NCBI RefSeq assembly: GCF_000179595.2
Contig: NZ_JH556658.1
Location: forward strand, 176,808 to 240,807
Direction of reading: 5' to 3'
Source of the DNA: Acetivibrio cellulolyticus CD2
GTDB taxonomy: Bacteria; Bacillota; Clostridia; Acetivibrionales; Acetivibrionaceae
Length of the DNA stretch: 64,000 bases
The notes beneath the pieces are model-generated. The model was not told the origin of the DNA, ran no database searches, and was given only the letters and a program-made list of their open reading frames with translations. Both the position numbers and the translations under genes were made by a program. Below are positions 9,267 through 18,697 of the stretch, piece by piece; position 1 is the first letter of the stretch; every line of letters begins with the position of its first letter.

Positions 9267-11996
9267 TTACTCCTTTACATATAAAGACTCAATTATCCCT
9301 GCATATTTTAAAGTTATGGCCGATCGTTTCATTTTCAGGTTTGCGGTGAGATCACCGCCTTCAATTGATAGGTTATCAGTCAGGATAGCCCATTTTTTTA
9401 CTTGTTCCGGGTGTGAGAGCTGCAGGTTTACTTTTTGTATAGCGCTTTCAATTGCTGTCGGATCAGCCGCACAACCCCAGAGAAGTGCTGTGCAATATGG
9501 CTTTTTATCACTATATACCATAACATTATTGATTCCAGTGGCTTCTCTGAGCATTAATTCAATTTTTACAGGGTTGATATTCTTACCGTAAGAATTAATT
9601 ACTATTTCTTTTTTTCGACCGGAGATCACAAGATAATTGTTATCAGTCAAAAAGCCAAGATCCCCTGTATGCAGCCAACCTTCCTCTAATGGCGATTCAT
9701 CCTTGTCTTGAAAGTAATCTTTCATAACCTGGGGACCATTGACCAATATTTCTCCATCATCGGCAATACGGATACTTGTATCCGGAAGAGTTTCACCTAC
9801 AGTATCTGTTCTATTAGCCATATAACGGTTTAAGGTGATGAGGGGTGCTTCCGTCAGACCATAAGCATTATGAATATCTATTCCTATTGATCTGAAATTT
9901 TCCAATAGTCCGATACTTGCCGGTGCAGAACCAACGATTAATTGAGCGCAACGGTCAATACCTGCTATCTTCTTCACAACCACACGGAGAATAATTGCAA
10001 ATAACTTTTTTATAAAACTGTTCCTGCTTCTTAAATATATGCGACCAATAAAACTTTTTGCACCTTGTTCCCAAATCTTTTCATAGAATCTGGGAACTGA
10101 AAAAAAGATAGTCGGCCGGATTTTGGGAAGCATTTTCTGAAGATCATGGAAGTTTTCCAGATAATATACATCCACAGGTGCCGGGGCATAAAAAAGGGCA
10201 TATGAAGTAAGAATTCCTTCTACCACATGGTTCATAGGAAGGAAAGACAGGTAAAATACCTTTTGAGTCCTGGCTTTCCAGGGAGGTAAAGAGGCGATTG
10301 TTTCTGCCATCCAACTCAGGCTGGCGTGATTGAAAGCAGCTCCTTTAGGGCGACCCGTTGTTCCGGAGGTATAGCGGAGAGTGGCTATATCACCAAATCC
10401 TGCAGGTGATTTCATAGAGGCTTCACAACCGTCCCAGAGCATTAAAAAGTTCTGCCAACTCATGAAGTTTTCAGGTAAAACGCATTTTGGATTTTCACGG
10501 CAAAAAGAAACCACCGGTATTTTTAAACTGGTGCCGACCAATTTCTCCAGAATTTCCGGCACACCTACAAACAGCAACCTGCTGCCGGAGGTATCAATGA
10601 TGTCCGTCAGTTCTCTGACAGGACTGCTGTAATATAAAGGTACGCTGACAGCGCCGCTTAATCCGATAGCGACATCAATTACGAAATAGCATGTACTGTT
10701 AAATCCTATAATGGCAATCCGGTCACACGGATGAATTCCCATCTGCTTAATTGAAGAGACAGCCCTTCCGATTTCATAACTGATCTCACCAGGGTCACGT
10801 GAAATTATTTTATCTGAGGTTACATCATGAAATCTTACCGGACGGCTTTTACCGGATAGACGGAAAAGAGCCTGCTCATGTACCGTCCGCTCTGAACGGT
10901 GCATAAATCCATGTTGCACAGCAAATTTTAGGATTTGCGGGAAGAAATTTTGCCAATTTTCCTTGTAAGCTCCGAGCAGTCTATCAATATTATCACGCTC
11001 ATAAATACGGTCTTCTTCAAAGTAAGGAGCTAAAGAAAGCAGTGAATGAATAACATTCTTTCGTGGAAGGAATCGACCAATCCACTGAAATCGGCTAACA
11101 GGGAACGGCAGAAAAATTGGTGTTGGAAGCTTAAGATGAAGATTTTCCTTAGCCCAATTTCTGGTGAAATTAATCATTTCTTTTACGGTAGGAAGTGATT
11201 CATTGGGCAGAGTTAAATGAAAGCTTAGTCCTTGTGCTTTTGGATCGAAGGTTAATTTGACGATGGCTTCAGATACATAATCACAAGGAACCATATTTAT
11301 TTTCAATGATGGGTTGACAGGGAAGAACTTCAATTTTCCGGTTAAATATAAACGAAGCGGAAAATATATAGTGTTAAATGTTTTTATGGCTCCGTTTTTC
11401 GAATCACCAATAACCATTCCGGGACGGAAAACAGATATAGGCAGTTCTTTTCCTGCTGCCATTACATAAGACTCAGCTTCAAATTTACTTTGCTCATAAT
11501 TGTTGGAGAATCCATAACAGTTGGTCAAGGCATCCTCTGAAATCCTTCCTTTTCGTCTTCCGGCTACATAGGCGGTGGAAACGTGGGAGAACCTGACTAA
11601 TCCATGATGCTGATGAACCGCATAGGCAAGATCCAATATATTTTGAATGCTATCAACATTCGTTTTGCGAAGTCTGTCAAGCGGCTCATTAAGCCGTATA
11701 TCTGCAGCAAGATGGATTATGTAGCAAACAGATGAAATTAGTTCGTTATAGGATGAATCAATCAGACCCAATTTGGGAAGGCTTAAGTCACCGTTTAATA
11801 CCTTAATACGGTTATCAATTTCATGGACCAGATTGGGCCAATCCCACCAGATTCTTTCCAGCCTATGTTTAACAGAAATTAAATTCTGGCCCCGAACCAG
11901 AACAATTACGGGAAGTTCAGTCTGTTCAAGGATCAATCGTGTAACTTGCGTTCCCAAAAAACCGGTAGCTCCAGTAATTAAGATTGCACCATTCAC
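9267..11996 (-). CDS. Fusion of acyl-thioester/fatty-acyl reductase (N) and long-chain acyl-CoA synthetase (C)
   Basis: A 909-residue, two-enzyme polypeptide. The N-terminal half is an extended SDR of the NAD_binding_4 (male-sterility/thioester reductase) type, with GATGFLG near the start and a YEQSK catalytic Tyr-Lys pair. The C-terminal half is an AMP-dependent ligase with the P-loop TSGTTGRPKG, the adenine-site YGLTEAPLI and the hinge region EGWLHTGDLG. Expected chemistry is acid to acyl-AMP/acyl-CoA, then NAD(P)H reduction to aldehyde. The domain order is the reverse of carboxylic acid reductases, and no phosphopantetheine carrier domain is visible between the halves. The start is a GTG at 11996 with a perfect AAGGAGGT six bases upstream. 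It overlaps the stop of the upstream gene (GTGA). It is the last gene of a four-gene operon. The lipid substrate is unknown. Confidence 0.85.
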   Translation of the reverse strand: MNGAILITGATGFLGTQVTRLILEQTELPVIVLVRGQNLISVKHRLERIWWDWPNLVHEIDNRIKVLNGDLSLPKLGLIDSSYNELISSVCYIIHLAADIRLNEPLDRLRKTNVDSIQNILDLAYAVHQHHGLVRFSHVSTAYVAGRRKGRISEDALTNCYGFSNNYEQSKFEAESYVMAAGKELPISVFRPGMVIGDSKNGAIKTFNTIYFPLRLYLTGKLKFFPVNPSLKINMVPCDYVSEAIVKLTFDPKAQGLSFHLTLPNESLPTVKEMINFTRNWAKENLHLKLPTPIFLPFPVSRFQWIGRFLPRKNVIHSLLSLAPYFEEDRIYERDNIDRLLGAYKENWQNFFPQILKFAVQHGFMHRSERTVHEQALFRLSGKSRPVRFHDVTSDKIISRDPGEISYEIGRAVSSIKQMGIHPCDRIAIIGFNSTCYFVIDVAIGLSGAVSVPLYYSSPVRELTDIIDTSGSRLLFVGVPEILEKLVGTSLKIPVVSFCRENPKCVLPENFMSWQNFLMLWDGCEASMKSPAGFGDIATLRYTSGTTGRPKGAAFNHASLSWMAETIASLPPWKARTQKVFYLSFLPMNHVVEGILTSYALFYAPAPVDVYYLENFHDLQKMLPKIRPTIFFSVPRFYEKIWEQGAKSFIGRIYLRSRNSFIKKLFAIILRVVVKKIAGIDRCAQLIVGSAPASIGLLENFRSIGIDIHNAYGLTEAPLITLNRYMANRTDTVGETLPDTSIRIADDGEILVNGPQVMKDYFQDKDESPLEEGWLHTGDLGFLTDNNYLVISGRKKEIVINSYGKNINPVKIELMLREATGINNVMVYSDKKPYCTALLWGCAADPTAIESAIQKVNLQLSHPEQVKKWAILTDNLSIEGGDLTANLKMKRSAITLKYAGIIESLYVKE

Positions 11997-13300
11997 GAAA
12001 TCACCTCCTTGGGCTGGGGGTTCCGTTTCGCTTTAGTTCTTATCCATGCAGTCTGGGTTATAAATTCTGCAAGGAGATCTATGTTATATTTAGAACGCAT
12101 TTGTTGTATTTGACTGTTTTTACGGAGGATTATCTGTTGGCAGGCAGGATTTTGCAATAAAGATTCAACTCGCTCATCTAGCAATTGAAAGAGTTGTGGC
12201 GATGAGTGCTCCAAAAAATACTGGTCATAGATTCCTAGATCCCGGTAAAGATCACGTAAGCGTTGATCATGGCCCATGGCTACTTGAGGCACAGCAGCAT
12301 CCAGAGAAAGCACTCCTGCATGATAGCGGGAGGTAATCAACAGATCAAGACTCCTTAGTATTGCTGTTATCTGGGATGCATTATACTCCCGGGATGAAAA
12401 AATCCTGGTTTCATCTTTGTGACGCATTGATGATTGAATTAGCCTTGCAAAAGATTCGTCCAGCTCTTCCATGCAAATAAAGGTAATGGGCCGCCCATGT
12501 TTTTCGATAGTTCGATCTGCGAAACGGGCGTAGTTCTCTGCCATGGTTTCGCGGGCAACGCGACGTTCACGGGAATCAGAGTAATAGAAAGGCCAGCGGT
12601 AACAGTTTTTACGCCGTCCCCAGAGACGGAATACCACAGGCCAGAGATAAAAATCTACTGCTGCAATCCCTATAGTGCCCGAAGCTGCCTTAGGCCATAT
12701 TCTTTTCAATAAGTCATTGTCGTCAGGATCGGTGTGAAAATCAAATGCACAATCCGCAGTTACTGCAATAGGAGCACTTATTTTCCCGGCTTTGAGACGA
12801 TCTGCTGAGGCTTGGGTACGGGTAATGATTAAATCTGTTTTAGATGCTACTTTTTGCACCAGCATTCTGTTTAGTGCGGATAGACTTCCGGAATCAACGG
12901 CATAAGCAACAACAGGTATACTGTTTTTAAAGCCGCACCAGGACACCCATAAAAAGGCCCAAAGCAAATAAAAGCTCCATGTATCCATATAGCAGCTGCC
13001 TTCAGTAAGTAGGATCAGATCGTGTTCCCGAACCAATCTGCGTAAGGTTAAAAAATATACTGGCGGATATTCTGCAATTTTTAGTTTTGGACCTTCCTTG
13101 ATATACCGGCGAAGATTGTCACTGAACATTGTTGGAATAGTAATTTCGATATCCTCTCCTAATACTTTACGAACATCTTCAATGATGGTTAAAAGACGTG
13201 CTTCCGAACCGGTATTATTGGCACCGTTATAACCCATCAAAAGCACCTTATGTATATTTGGTTTGTTTTCAATTATTGGTTTTGTTTTTTCTACTATCAT
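11993..13300 (-). CDS. Polysaccharide pyruvyl transferase family protein
   Basis: The 435-residue product resembles the polysaccharide pyruvyl transferase (WcaK/CsaB) family. The N-terminal GYNGANNTGSEARLL matches the family's glycine-rich opening, and a C-terminal TSRYHAGVLSLDA matches its conserved SRxHxxxxA element. Members transfer pyruvate from PEP to sugar residues; others act as glycosyltransferase-like enzymes. There is no signal peptide, so it acts in the cytosol or at the membrane face. It starts at ATG 13300 within ATGA, overlapping the GMC gene stop, with GGAGAG upstream. The acceptor is not predictable. The overlap with lipid-type enzymes on both sides suggests a glycolipid or modified lipid product (inference). 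Confidence 0.8.
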   Translation of the reverse strand: MIVEKTKPIIENKPNIHKVLLMGYNGANNTGSEARLLTIIEDVRKVLGEDIEITIPTMFSDNLRRYIKEGPKLKIAEYPPVYFLTLRRLVREHDLILLTEGSCYMDTWSFYLLWAFLWVSWCGFKNSIPVVAYAVDSGSLSALNRMLVQKVASKTDLIITRTQASADRLKAGKISAPIAVTADCAFDFHTDPDDNDLLKRIWPKAASGTIGIAAVDFYLWPVVFRLWGRRKNCYRWPFYYSDSRERRVARETMAENYARFADRTIEKHGRPITFICMEELDESFARLIQSSMRHKDETRIFSSREYNASQITAILRSLDLLITSRYHAGVLSLDAAVPQVAMGHDQRLRDLYRDLGIYDQYFLEHSSPQLFQLLDERVESLLQNPACQQIILRKNSQIQQMRSKYNIDLLAEFITQTAWIRTKAKRNPQPKEVIS

Positions 13301-14574
13301 ATAAATCTCTCCATTATTATTTTACCTACTCTACCTGCCACAGCCATGATGGTAAGTATGGGCGGATTTCCTAAAGATTGGGGGAACAGGGTCGCATCTG
13401 CAATATACAGGTTTTCAGGAAGCCTTGAATTGTGAAAGGTTTCTGATTCCTTAATTGTAAGTGGCAGCATACCTCCAGGATGTCCTGCATTAATTGTTCC
13501 GAGGAAAGTATTCTCTTTTTTGATACCGTATCTTGAAAAGATCTCCCTGCAAATGTCCACTCCATCCTGTAATCTTTCCTTATCAACCTCTGTAAGTGTT
13601 TTTCTTATACGATTGTTATCAGTACATCCATTACTTGAGTCTCCAAGCTTAACCATAAGTGTCAGTATATCGGCAGCAGGGTGCCGCCAGTTTTTATTAA
13701 AGAAAAAGCTTAGAAAATCAAAATATGGCGATAGGATATAATGTTCCTTCTGTACAGCAAAGGGCATGGAAAGCTCTTTGTTCATAAAGCTTCCCTTAGA
13801 TTCGGCAGCTACGCAGAGAACAGGGTCGACAAACAGCTTGTTTTCACACTTAATTCCTGAATTCCGAAGGATTACTGGGGTTGAAAAACCGCCTGCCGCA
13901 AGTATAACAATATCAGCAGCATAGAAACCTTTTTGTGTATGTACTCCGCTAACCAGGCCTTTTTCTAAAGCAACTTTGGAAACTTTGCAACCTGTGACAA
14001 TTTCTGCGCCCAGATCCTGTGCAGCTTTTAGAAATTGGCGACTGTCCCATTTAACACCGAACTGACAGCCCAGAACACATCTTCCGCAATTGGTGCAACC
14101 TTTGTAATCTCCAAACTTCGGTATAGGCTTCGGATTCAAGTCCATTTGCCTGCATATTTCAAATAATTTTCTTGTTGCATCCCGCCATTTATTCTGATGA
14201 TCGTATGTAATGGGAATTTCTCTGTAAAGCTCTTCAAACTCATCGTCCAAATTAATTCCAAGCTCCTTAAATCCTTTGTCTATGCGAAGTGCATTTCCGG
14301 CAGAAAGGGTAGTGGTTCCGCCCAGACCAATCCCATTGACCATGACCATTCTTTCTTCGGTTTTACGGATTTTCATTGATGGGAACAGCAGTTGTATTTC
14401 TCTTTCATCGAAAAACAGTCCTGTCTTTTTAAGCTTTTCAAAGGCGGATAAATTAAAAGAGAAAGGCTTAAAATAGCTACCTGATTCCAGAACAGTCACA
14501 TGAAACTTTCCCTGTAACTTCTTGGCAACAGCTGCTCCACCAGCTCCGCTACCAACTATTATTACCTTTTTCAT
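13297..14574 (-). CDS. GMC-family FAD oxidoreductase (fatty-alcohol/choline-oxidase-like) with Cys-rich insert
   Basis: A 425-residue flavoprotein. The dinucleotide motif VGSGAGGAA is at the N-terminus, GLGGTTTLSAGNA is the second FAD-contact region, and INAGHPGG with SLGNPPILT forms the C-terminal His/Asn active site of GMC oxidoreductases. A cluster CTNCGRCVLGCQFG resembles the Cys-rich element seen in bacterial long-chain alcohol oxidase/dehydrogenase members and could hold a metal or Fe-S centre. The start is set at 14574 (MKKVIIVG) because AGGGAGGG lies eight bases upstream. This gives an ATGA overlap with the preceding gene; a longer frame to 14610 is unlikely. Its place in the operon suggests oxidation or reduction of a lipid alcohol/aldehyde. 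Confidence 0.85.
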   Translation of the reverse strand: MKKVIIVGSGAGGAAVAKKLQGKFHVTVLESGSYFKPFSFNLSAFEKLKKTGLFFDEREIQLLFPSMKIRKTEERMVMVNGIGLGGTTTLSAGNALRIDKGFKELGINLDDEFEELYREIPITYDHQNKWRDATRKLFEICRQMDLNPKPIPKFGDYKGCTNCGRCVLGCQFGVKWDSRQFLKAAQDLGAEIVTGCKVSKVALEKGLVSGVHTQKGFYAADIVILAAGGFSTPVILRNSGIKCENKLFVDPVLCVAAESKGSFMNKELSMPFAVQKEHYILSPYFDFLSFFFNKNWRHPAADILTLMVKLGDSSNGCTDNNRIRKTLTEVDKERLQDGVDICREIFSRYGIKKENTFLGTINAGHPGGMLPLTIKESETFHNSRLPENLYIADATLFPQSLGNPPILTIMAVAGRVGKIIMERFI

Positions 14575-15164
14575 TTCAAAAACCCTCCCTTTAAATAACC
14601 TTTGCAGCAACTGCAGCCTTCAGGTATCCTTTGATAAAAACGCAGCCTTCCGCCTAAAAGGCCTGCTGCCAGCCCATTATCTAACGAAGAAAGAAGCTTG
14701 CAAGCTTCTTTGGAATAATATTTACTGAAAAAGCACCGCTTTATTATAAATTTATCCTGCTCATATTTAAAATCTATCTCAATAAGCTTATAAATGACCT
14801 CAAGCATTGCAACTGCCTCTTCCCGGGATGCAATATGAAAACTTTTCTTAAGGTTCTGGCCATAAGTATAGGAGTTTTTATATAATCGCTGTTTTAATTC
14901 ATCAAGAGGGAGGCTACTCTGAAAATAACCCTCAGCCTGAACCTTCGTAAATAATGCGTATTCTGACAGAATCCTTGCAAAAGTAAGTCGCCGTAAATCC
15001 GGCGGTTCACATTGAAAAGCATCAGCAGTTAAACGGAATAATTCAAGCATTTTTTTCTTCTTAATAAATCCAGGTATGTAGAGCTTTATTATTTTCAAAA
15101 GCATCATCAAACTTCTTTTTTTCCAACTTATTATGGCATCTTTCATTTTCCAATTACCCTTCAT
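14571..15164 (-). CDS. Conserved-looking cytosolic protein with C-terminal Cys motif, first gene of lipid operon
   Basis: A 197-residue protein with no signal peptide or clear membrane segment. It is basic at the N-terminus (an alternative start at the seventh residue is possible). It ends in a Cys-rich tail, EGCSCCKGYL, preceded by SKEACKLLSS. The pattern faintly recalls the L-2-amino-thiazoline-4-carboxylic acid hydrolase-like family, but I do not assign that function. It heads the operon and overlaps the GMC oxidoreductase by four bases (ATGA). That suggests a partner, chaperone or cofactor-handling role for the flavoprotein (inference). Confidence 0.7.
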   Translation of the reverse strand: MKGNWKMKDAIISWKKRSLMMLLKIIKLYIPGFIKKKKMLELFRLTADAFQCEPPDLRRLTFARILSEYALFTKVQAEGYFQSSLPLDELKQRLYKNSYTYGQNLKKSFHIASREEAVAMLEVIYKLIEIDFKYEQDKFIIKRCFFSKYYSKEACKLLSSLDNGLAAGLLGGRLRFYQRIPEGCSCCKGYLKGGFLK

Positions 15165-15344
15165 TAACTTTCAACCTTCACATAATTAGATACGTAGTAC
15201 TGCCAAAAAAGTCTGTAAAAATTTTCTTATAATAACACTTTCGTTTCTTATGTGGTTGATTAGGTGAACCTTATGTTTTGCAAGCTTGTAACAATATTTT
15301 CTCTATATTGATAAAATCGTATGTTTGACTTTAATTACCTTATA

Positions 15345-15373
15345 TTTACACAATAATAATTTTGTGATATTAT
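15345..15373 (+). promoter_or_regulatory. Sigma-A-type promoter for the Ntn hydrolase gene
   Basis: TTTACA (15345-15350), 17-base spacer, TATTAT (15368-15373). The 244-base divergent gap also holds the start of the lipid operon on the other strand, for which no convincing promoter was found. Confidence 0.6.
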
Positions 15374-15408
15374 AAACTAAAAAATCAAATTAGGGGGAAT
15401 AATGTAAA

Positions 15409-16677
15409 ATGAGAAAGAAAATTTTAGCAGTACTGATGTGTATAGTGATTTCAACATTTATTATACCTTCAACATCAATGGCAAAAGCTTGTAAACCTGT
15501 TAAAATGATTGGCAAGGATACTCATTATGAGGTGGTTCTCGATTATACAACTGGTTTATCTCATTATCAAATGGGTGCAGAATACGGTAAGGAAATAATT
15601 GAGTCGGTTCCTGAATACGAAGCTTTATGTGATTCCTATATTGCTGAGGTAACAGGTAATGAAGCAGTTTATAACGAGTTTTTGTCGAGAGTTGAAGATA
15701 TCAAACCGCAGATTAAACAGGAATATATTGATGAAATTGAAGGTCTGGCATCAGGGTTTTCCGGAGGAACAGAGAATGTCATAGGAGACAATAAACTTTC
15801 AGTTGACGAATGCTTTATTTTTAATTTATTCCCGGATATTGCCAGAGGAACTCAGTGCTCAGCACTTTCTGTGTATGGAAAACGTTCAGAAATTAATAAA
15901 ACCATGTCTGCTAGAATTCTTGATTGGTATGCTGGTTCACAAAACCAAATCGCTAAGCTTCAAGCTGTTCTTACTATAAAAAATGGCAGGAAATCAATTT
16001 GCACAATTGGATACGTTGGATTTATGGGTGTTATTACAGGATTAAATGACAATAAGGTATTTGCAGCGATCCTAGATTCAAAAACAGGTATGCCTTATTC
16101 ATCCGATTCAAGATCATCGTATGTATTCGATATAAGGTATGCATTGGAGAACTATAAAAAGTTGGATCAGGTTGCAGATTACTTGAAATCAAGTGATAGA
16201 AATTATACTTTCAGTCACCTGGTTTTCCTATCAGATAGTAAAACTAGTGCCGTTTTAGAAAATAACATTAGTACAGGAAGTAATTGTTTAAGAGAGGTCC
16301 GAACAGCAGATTCTGTTTTAAATGATGGAGTTAACTGGGGGATAAGTGATAGTGTCGGAACTGTAAATTCTTTTATGATAAACGGGAATTTTGATAATTA
16401 TACTGGGAATATATTTAACGTTACAAGGTGGGATTCAATGAAATCTCAACTTTTATCTAAGGGTTCTAAAGTTACACTTTCGGAATTAAAGGAAGTAGCT
16501 ACATTTCATAAAGGTACCAATCCTGGTCCAATGAATGAAGGTAACCTTTATAATGATAGAACACAGCAAATAATTATATTTATTCCGGATAAGATGCATC
16601 TTGAAGTGTTTTTCAGGCCCATATCAGGGGATTTACCTGAAGTACCTACATTTGAAACAATTAGAACAGGTATATAG
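15409..16677 (+). CDS. Secreted C45/acyltransferase-like Ntn hydrolase
   Basis: A 422-residue exported protein with a signal peptide ending near residue 25 (SMAKA). The segment GTQCSALSV (about residue 145) is the typical N-terminal nucleophile Cys context of peptidase C45/acyl-CoA:6-aminopenicillanate acyltransferase-like and phospholipase-B-like proteins. The preceding region would be removed by self-processing. Later motifs such as MNEGNLYNDRTQ also fit. Such enzymes cleave or make amide bonds. The substrate here is unknown, perhaps an N-acyl amino acid or a beta-lactam. It has a good GGGGG ribosome site and stands alone between a divergent operon and a terminator. Confidence 0.75.
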   Translation: MRKKILAVLMCIVISTFIIPSTSMAKACKPVKMIGKDTHYEVVLDYTTGLSHYQMGAEYGKEIIESVPEYEALCDSYIAEVTGNEAVYNEFLSRVEDIKPQIKQEYIDEIEGLASGFSGGTENVIGDNKLSVDECFIFNLFPDIARGTQCSALSVYGKRSEINKTMSARILDWYAGSQNQIAKLQAVLTIKNGRKSICTIGYVGFMGVITGLNDNKVFAAILDSKTGMPYSSDSRSSYVFDIRYALENYKKLDQVADYLKSSDRNYTFSHLVFLSDSKTSAVLENNISTGSNCLREVRTADSVLNDGVNWGISDSVGTVNSFMINGNFDNYTGNIFNVTRWDSMKSQLLSKGSKVTLSELKEVATFHKGTNPGPMNEGNLYNDRTQQIIIFIPDKMHLEVFFRPISGDLPEVPTFETIRTGI

Positions 16678-16684
16678 TCTAAAC

Positions 16685-16721
16685 AAAAAATCAGCTACCC
16701 CTTTAGGGGTAGCTGATTTTT
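16685..16721. terminator. Bidirectional intrinsic terminator
   Basis: AAAATCAGCTACCCC pairs perfectly with GGGGTAGCTGATTTT around TTTA. It has A and T tracts on both sides and serves the convergent hydrolase (+) and anti-sigma (-) genes. Confidence 0.92.
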
Positions 16722-16734
16722 ATAAATGCTGGAC

Positions 16735-18696
16735 TTAGAAACTTCCTGTAACCAAGTCAAGTGCTATATTTTGGGGATTACCCTTAACTGAATACCATTT
16801 ATTGTTAAAGTATATATAGTTTTCATAAATTTCTACTCTAAGTGTACTTGAATCAGCCAATATAAAATCAAAGTACGATATTTCACCTAAATTGCGTTTG
16901 ACCATTTTATTAGAATCGATTTCGCTTCCCATGTAGCTTTTTATAGCTCTTACACATTTTCCAACCTGAGGACCGGTACCTGACTCGTTTCCAAAAACAA
17001 CTTTTTGCGCATTGAAAAGATAATTTATATTATTTTTATTATCGTTAGCAGGTGTTGGAATCAGAGATTTAATATATTCAACAAAACCTTTGCTAACCTT
17101 TATAAATCTTACAGGTACACGCTCGTAATTAAGGTAAGCATAGTAGTTATACCTTTCAGGAGGAATAACGATAGCAAGTTTGTCTTCTCCTGCAACAACA
17201 AACCGGTAATTACTCTGTCCGGATGCTGAATCCATCTTCCATTCAAGAGAGTAGAATGGATATATAGCTTCCCTTTCAAATTGGATGCCTCCCTCATAAA
17301 ACTCAAGGTCATCAATGGATGTAAGACTTTGGGCAACTGATTCTTTCTGAGATTGGCTAAGTATAATGCTTTTCTCAATATCGTTAGCATTTAACTTTAT
17401 TTCGGTTGAGTTCAGTATTTCTTTTCTGATTTTATCAGCAAAATCGACTTTGTCAATTTCAGGGTTTATTAAAGCATCAAGGTTAATGCCATCGAAAGAG
17501 GTTATCAGTTCGTTTGATTTTACCCAACCACTGATAGGGTATTGGTATTTATATGCTTCATTAGAATCTGCCTTTGTAACACATTTGCCTATAAATTCAT
17601 TATATCCGTTTGAGATTTTAGTCCATTCTCCGTTTACAGACTCAATAACCACAGGAACCATTAAAGCTGTAGCTTGGAAAGACTTTGAAACAGGAGAGTT
17701 TTGATCCGCTCTTTCATAAACTTTAGTATTCTTCTGAATAAACCCTTGATTTGTAGAAGTACCTTTTTTACAGAGCTTGTAATTATCGTTGTTTATCCAA
17801 CCTGTATAGCAAGTAAAATCTTTTTCGGTATCCGTTAATTTTTTTACAAGGCTCCATTTGGAATCTAGTCTAATAACACGTATAAGGTCGCCATTCTTTA
17901 CATCAGCAACAGAGTCGCTGCTTGAATCTGGCAGCATTTTCAGTTGAACATCATTTTCCTCAGTTTCATTTGAAATGACATAATCAAATGTAGATGCTTC
18001 TGATATGCTGAGTCCAAGGTTATCAAGAGAAAATGTGAACCTGGCATTTAGGTCAATATTTTCGATGTTAATCCAAAACTCGGTATTTGAATCGTCAGGC
18101 ATTAATTTGGCACGGCACCAGTTGGTATCCTTTTCAGCGCTATCTAATACCCATATAAGCTTTCCATATTCCAAATTAATAACATCTTCAAATTGTGACC
18201 CGGGACCAGTCTTTCCGCTGCATGGTACTGTGACAGCAGTGATTGTGGGCGTACATATTCCTAATTGGGAATAATAAAGTATTGTGGGATAATTCTGACC
18301 TTCATGGGTATCATGATTTTCCGTCTTATTGACGACAGCTGAATAAGTGTTGTTTACAAATTGGAATAGCTGCTTTCTAAACATAAAGGAAGTAAAAATG
18401 ATTGCCAGACATGCCGCTATTGAAATAGCAGGCTTAATTGCTTTGCGGAATTTGAATAGTACCAGATTGTTTTTTGAATACCTCTCTTTATCCAGATTGT
18501 TTATAATATCCTTGTGAAAATTCTTATCTGCATAAGCTTCGCTATTGGAGAACTTATCTGTAAACATCAGAGCAGTGTATGTATTCCGACAAACCTCACA
18601 GGAATTAATATGATTTTCCAAGCCTTTTTTTTCTTCTTCAGACATCGTATTATCAGTGTATTTTATAATATCTTCAAAATTATATTTACATTTCAT
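16735..18696 (-). CDS. Anti-sigma factor: zinc-finger ZAS domain, one TM helix, extracellular SH3-like domains
   Basis: A 653-residue membrane regulator. The N-terminus has the zf-HC2/ZAS signature (H29, C33, C36 in HINSCEVC), one transmembrane helix at about 88-106, then a long exterior part. That part shows bacterial-SH3-like segments (for example around GSQFEDVINLEYGKLIWVLD and the regions near 225-310 and 315-395) and a C-terminal domain of unknown type. It starts two bases after the sigma gene stop, with GAGAGGAG upstream, so the pair is co-transcribed. By family rule the ZAS domain holds the ECF sigma factor. The SH3-like exterior suggests sensing of peptidoglycan or another wall polymer (inference). 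It is unusually long for an ECF anti-sigma factor. Confidence 0.8.
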   Translation of the reverse strand: MKCKYNFEDIIKYTDNTMSEEEKKGLENHINSCEVCRNTYTALMFTDKFSNSEAYADKNFHKDIINNLDKERYSKNNLVLFKFRKAIKPAISIAACLAIIFTSFMFRKQLFQFVNNTYSAVVNKTENHDTHEGQNYPTILYYSQLGICTPTITAVTVPCSGKTGPGSQFEDVINLEYGKLIWVLDSAEKDTNWCRAKLMPDDSNTEFWINIENIDLNARFTFSLDNLGLSISEASTFDYVISNETEENDVQLKMLPDSSSDSVADVKNGDLIRVIRLDSKWSLVKKLTDTEKDFTCYTGWINNDNYKLCKKGTSTNQGFIQKNTKVYERADQNSPVSKSFQATALMVPVVIESVNGEWTKISNGYNEFIGKCVTKADSNEAYKYQYPISGWVKSNELITSFDGINLDALINPEIDKVDFADKIRKEILNSTEIKLNANDIEKSIILSQSQKESVAQSLTSIDDLEFYEGGIQFEREAIYPFYSLEWKMDSASGQSNYRFVVAGEDKLAIVIPPERYNYYAYLNYERVPVRFIKVSKGFVEYIKSLIPTPANDNKNNINYLFNAQKVVFGNESGTGPQVGKCVRAIKSYMGSEIDSNKMVKRNLGEISYFDFILADSSTLRVEIYENYIYFNNKWYSVKGNPQNIALDLVTGSF

Positions 18697-18697
18697 T

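Noticed and set aside
9316-9591. 91-codon plus-strand frame at the end of the reductase-ligase gene
   Set aside because: Shadow of the minus-strand gene; no ribosome site.
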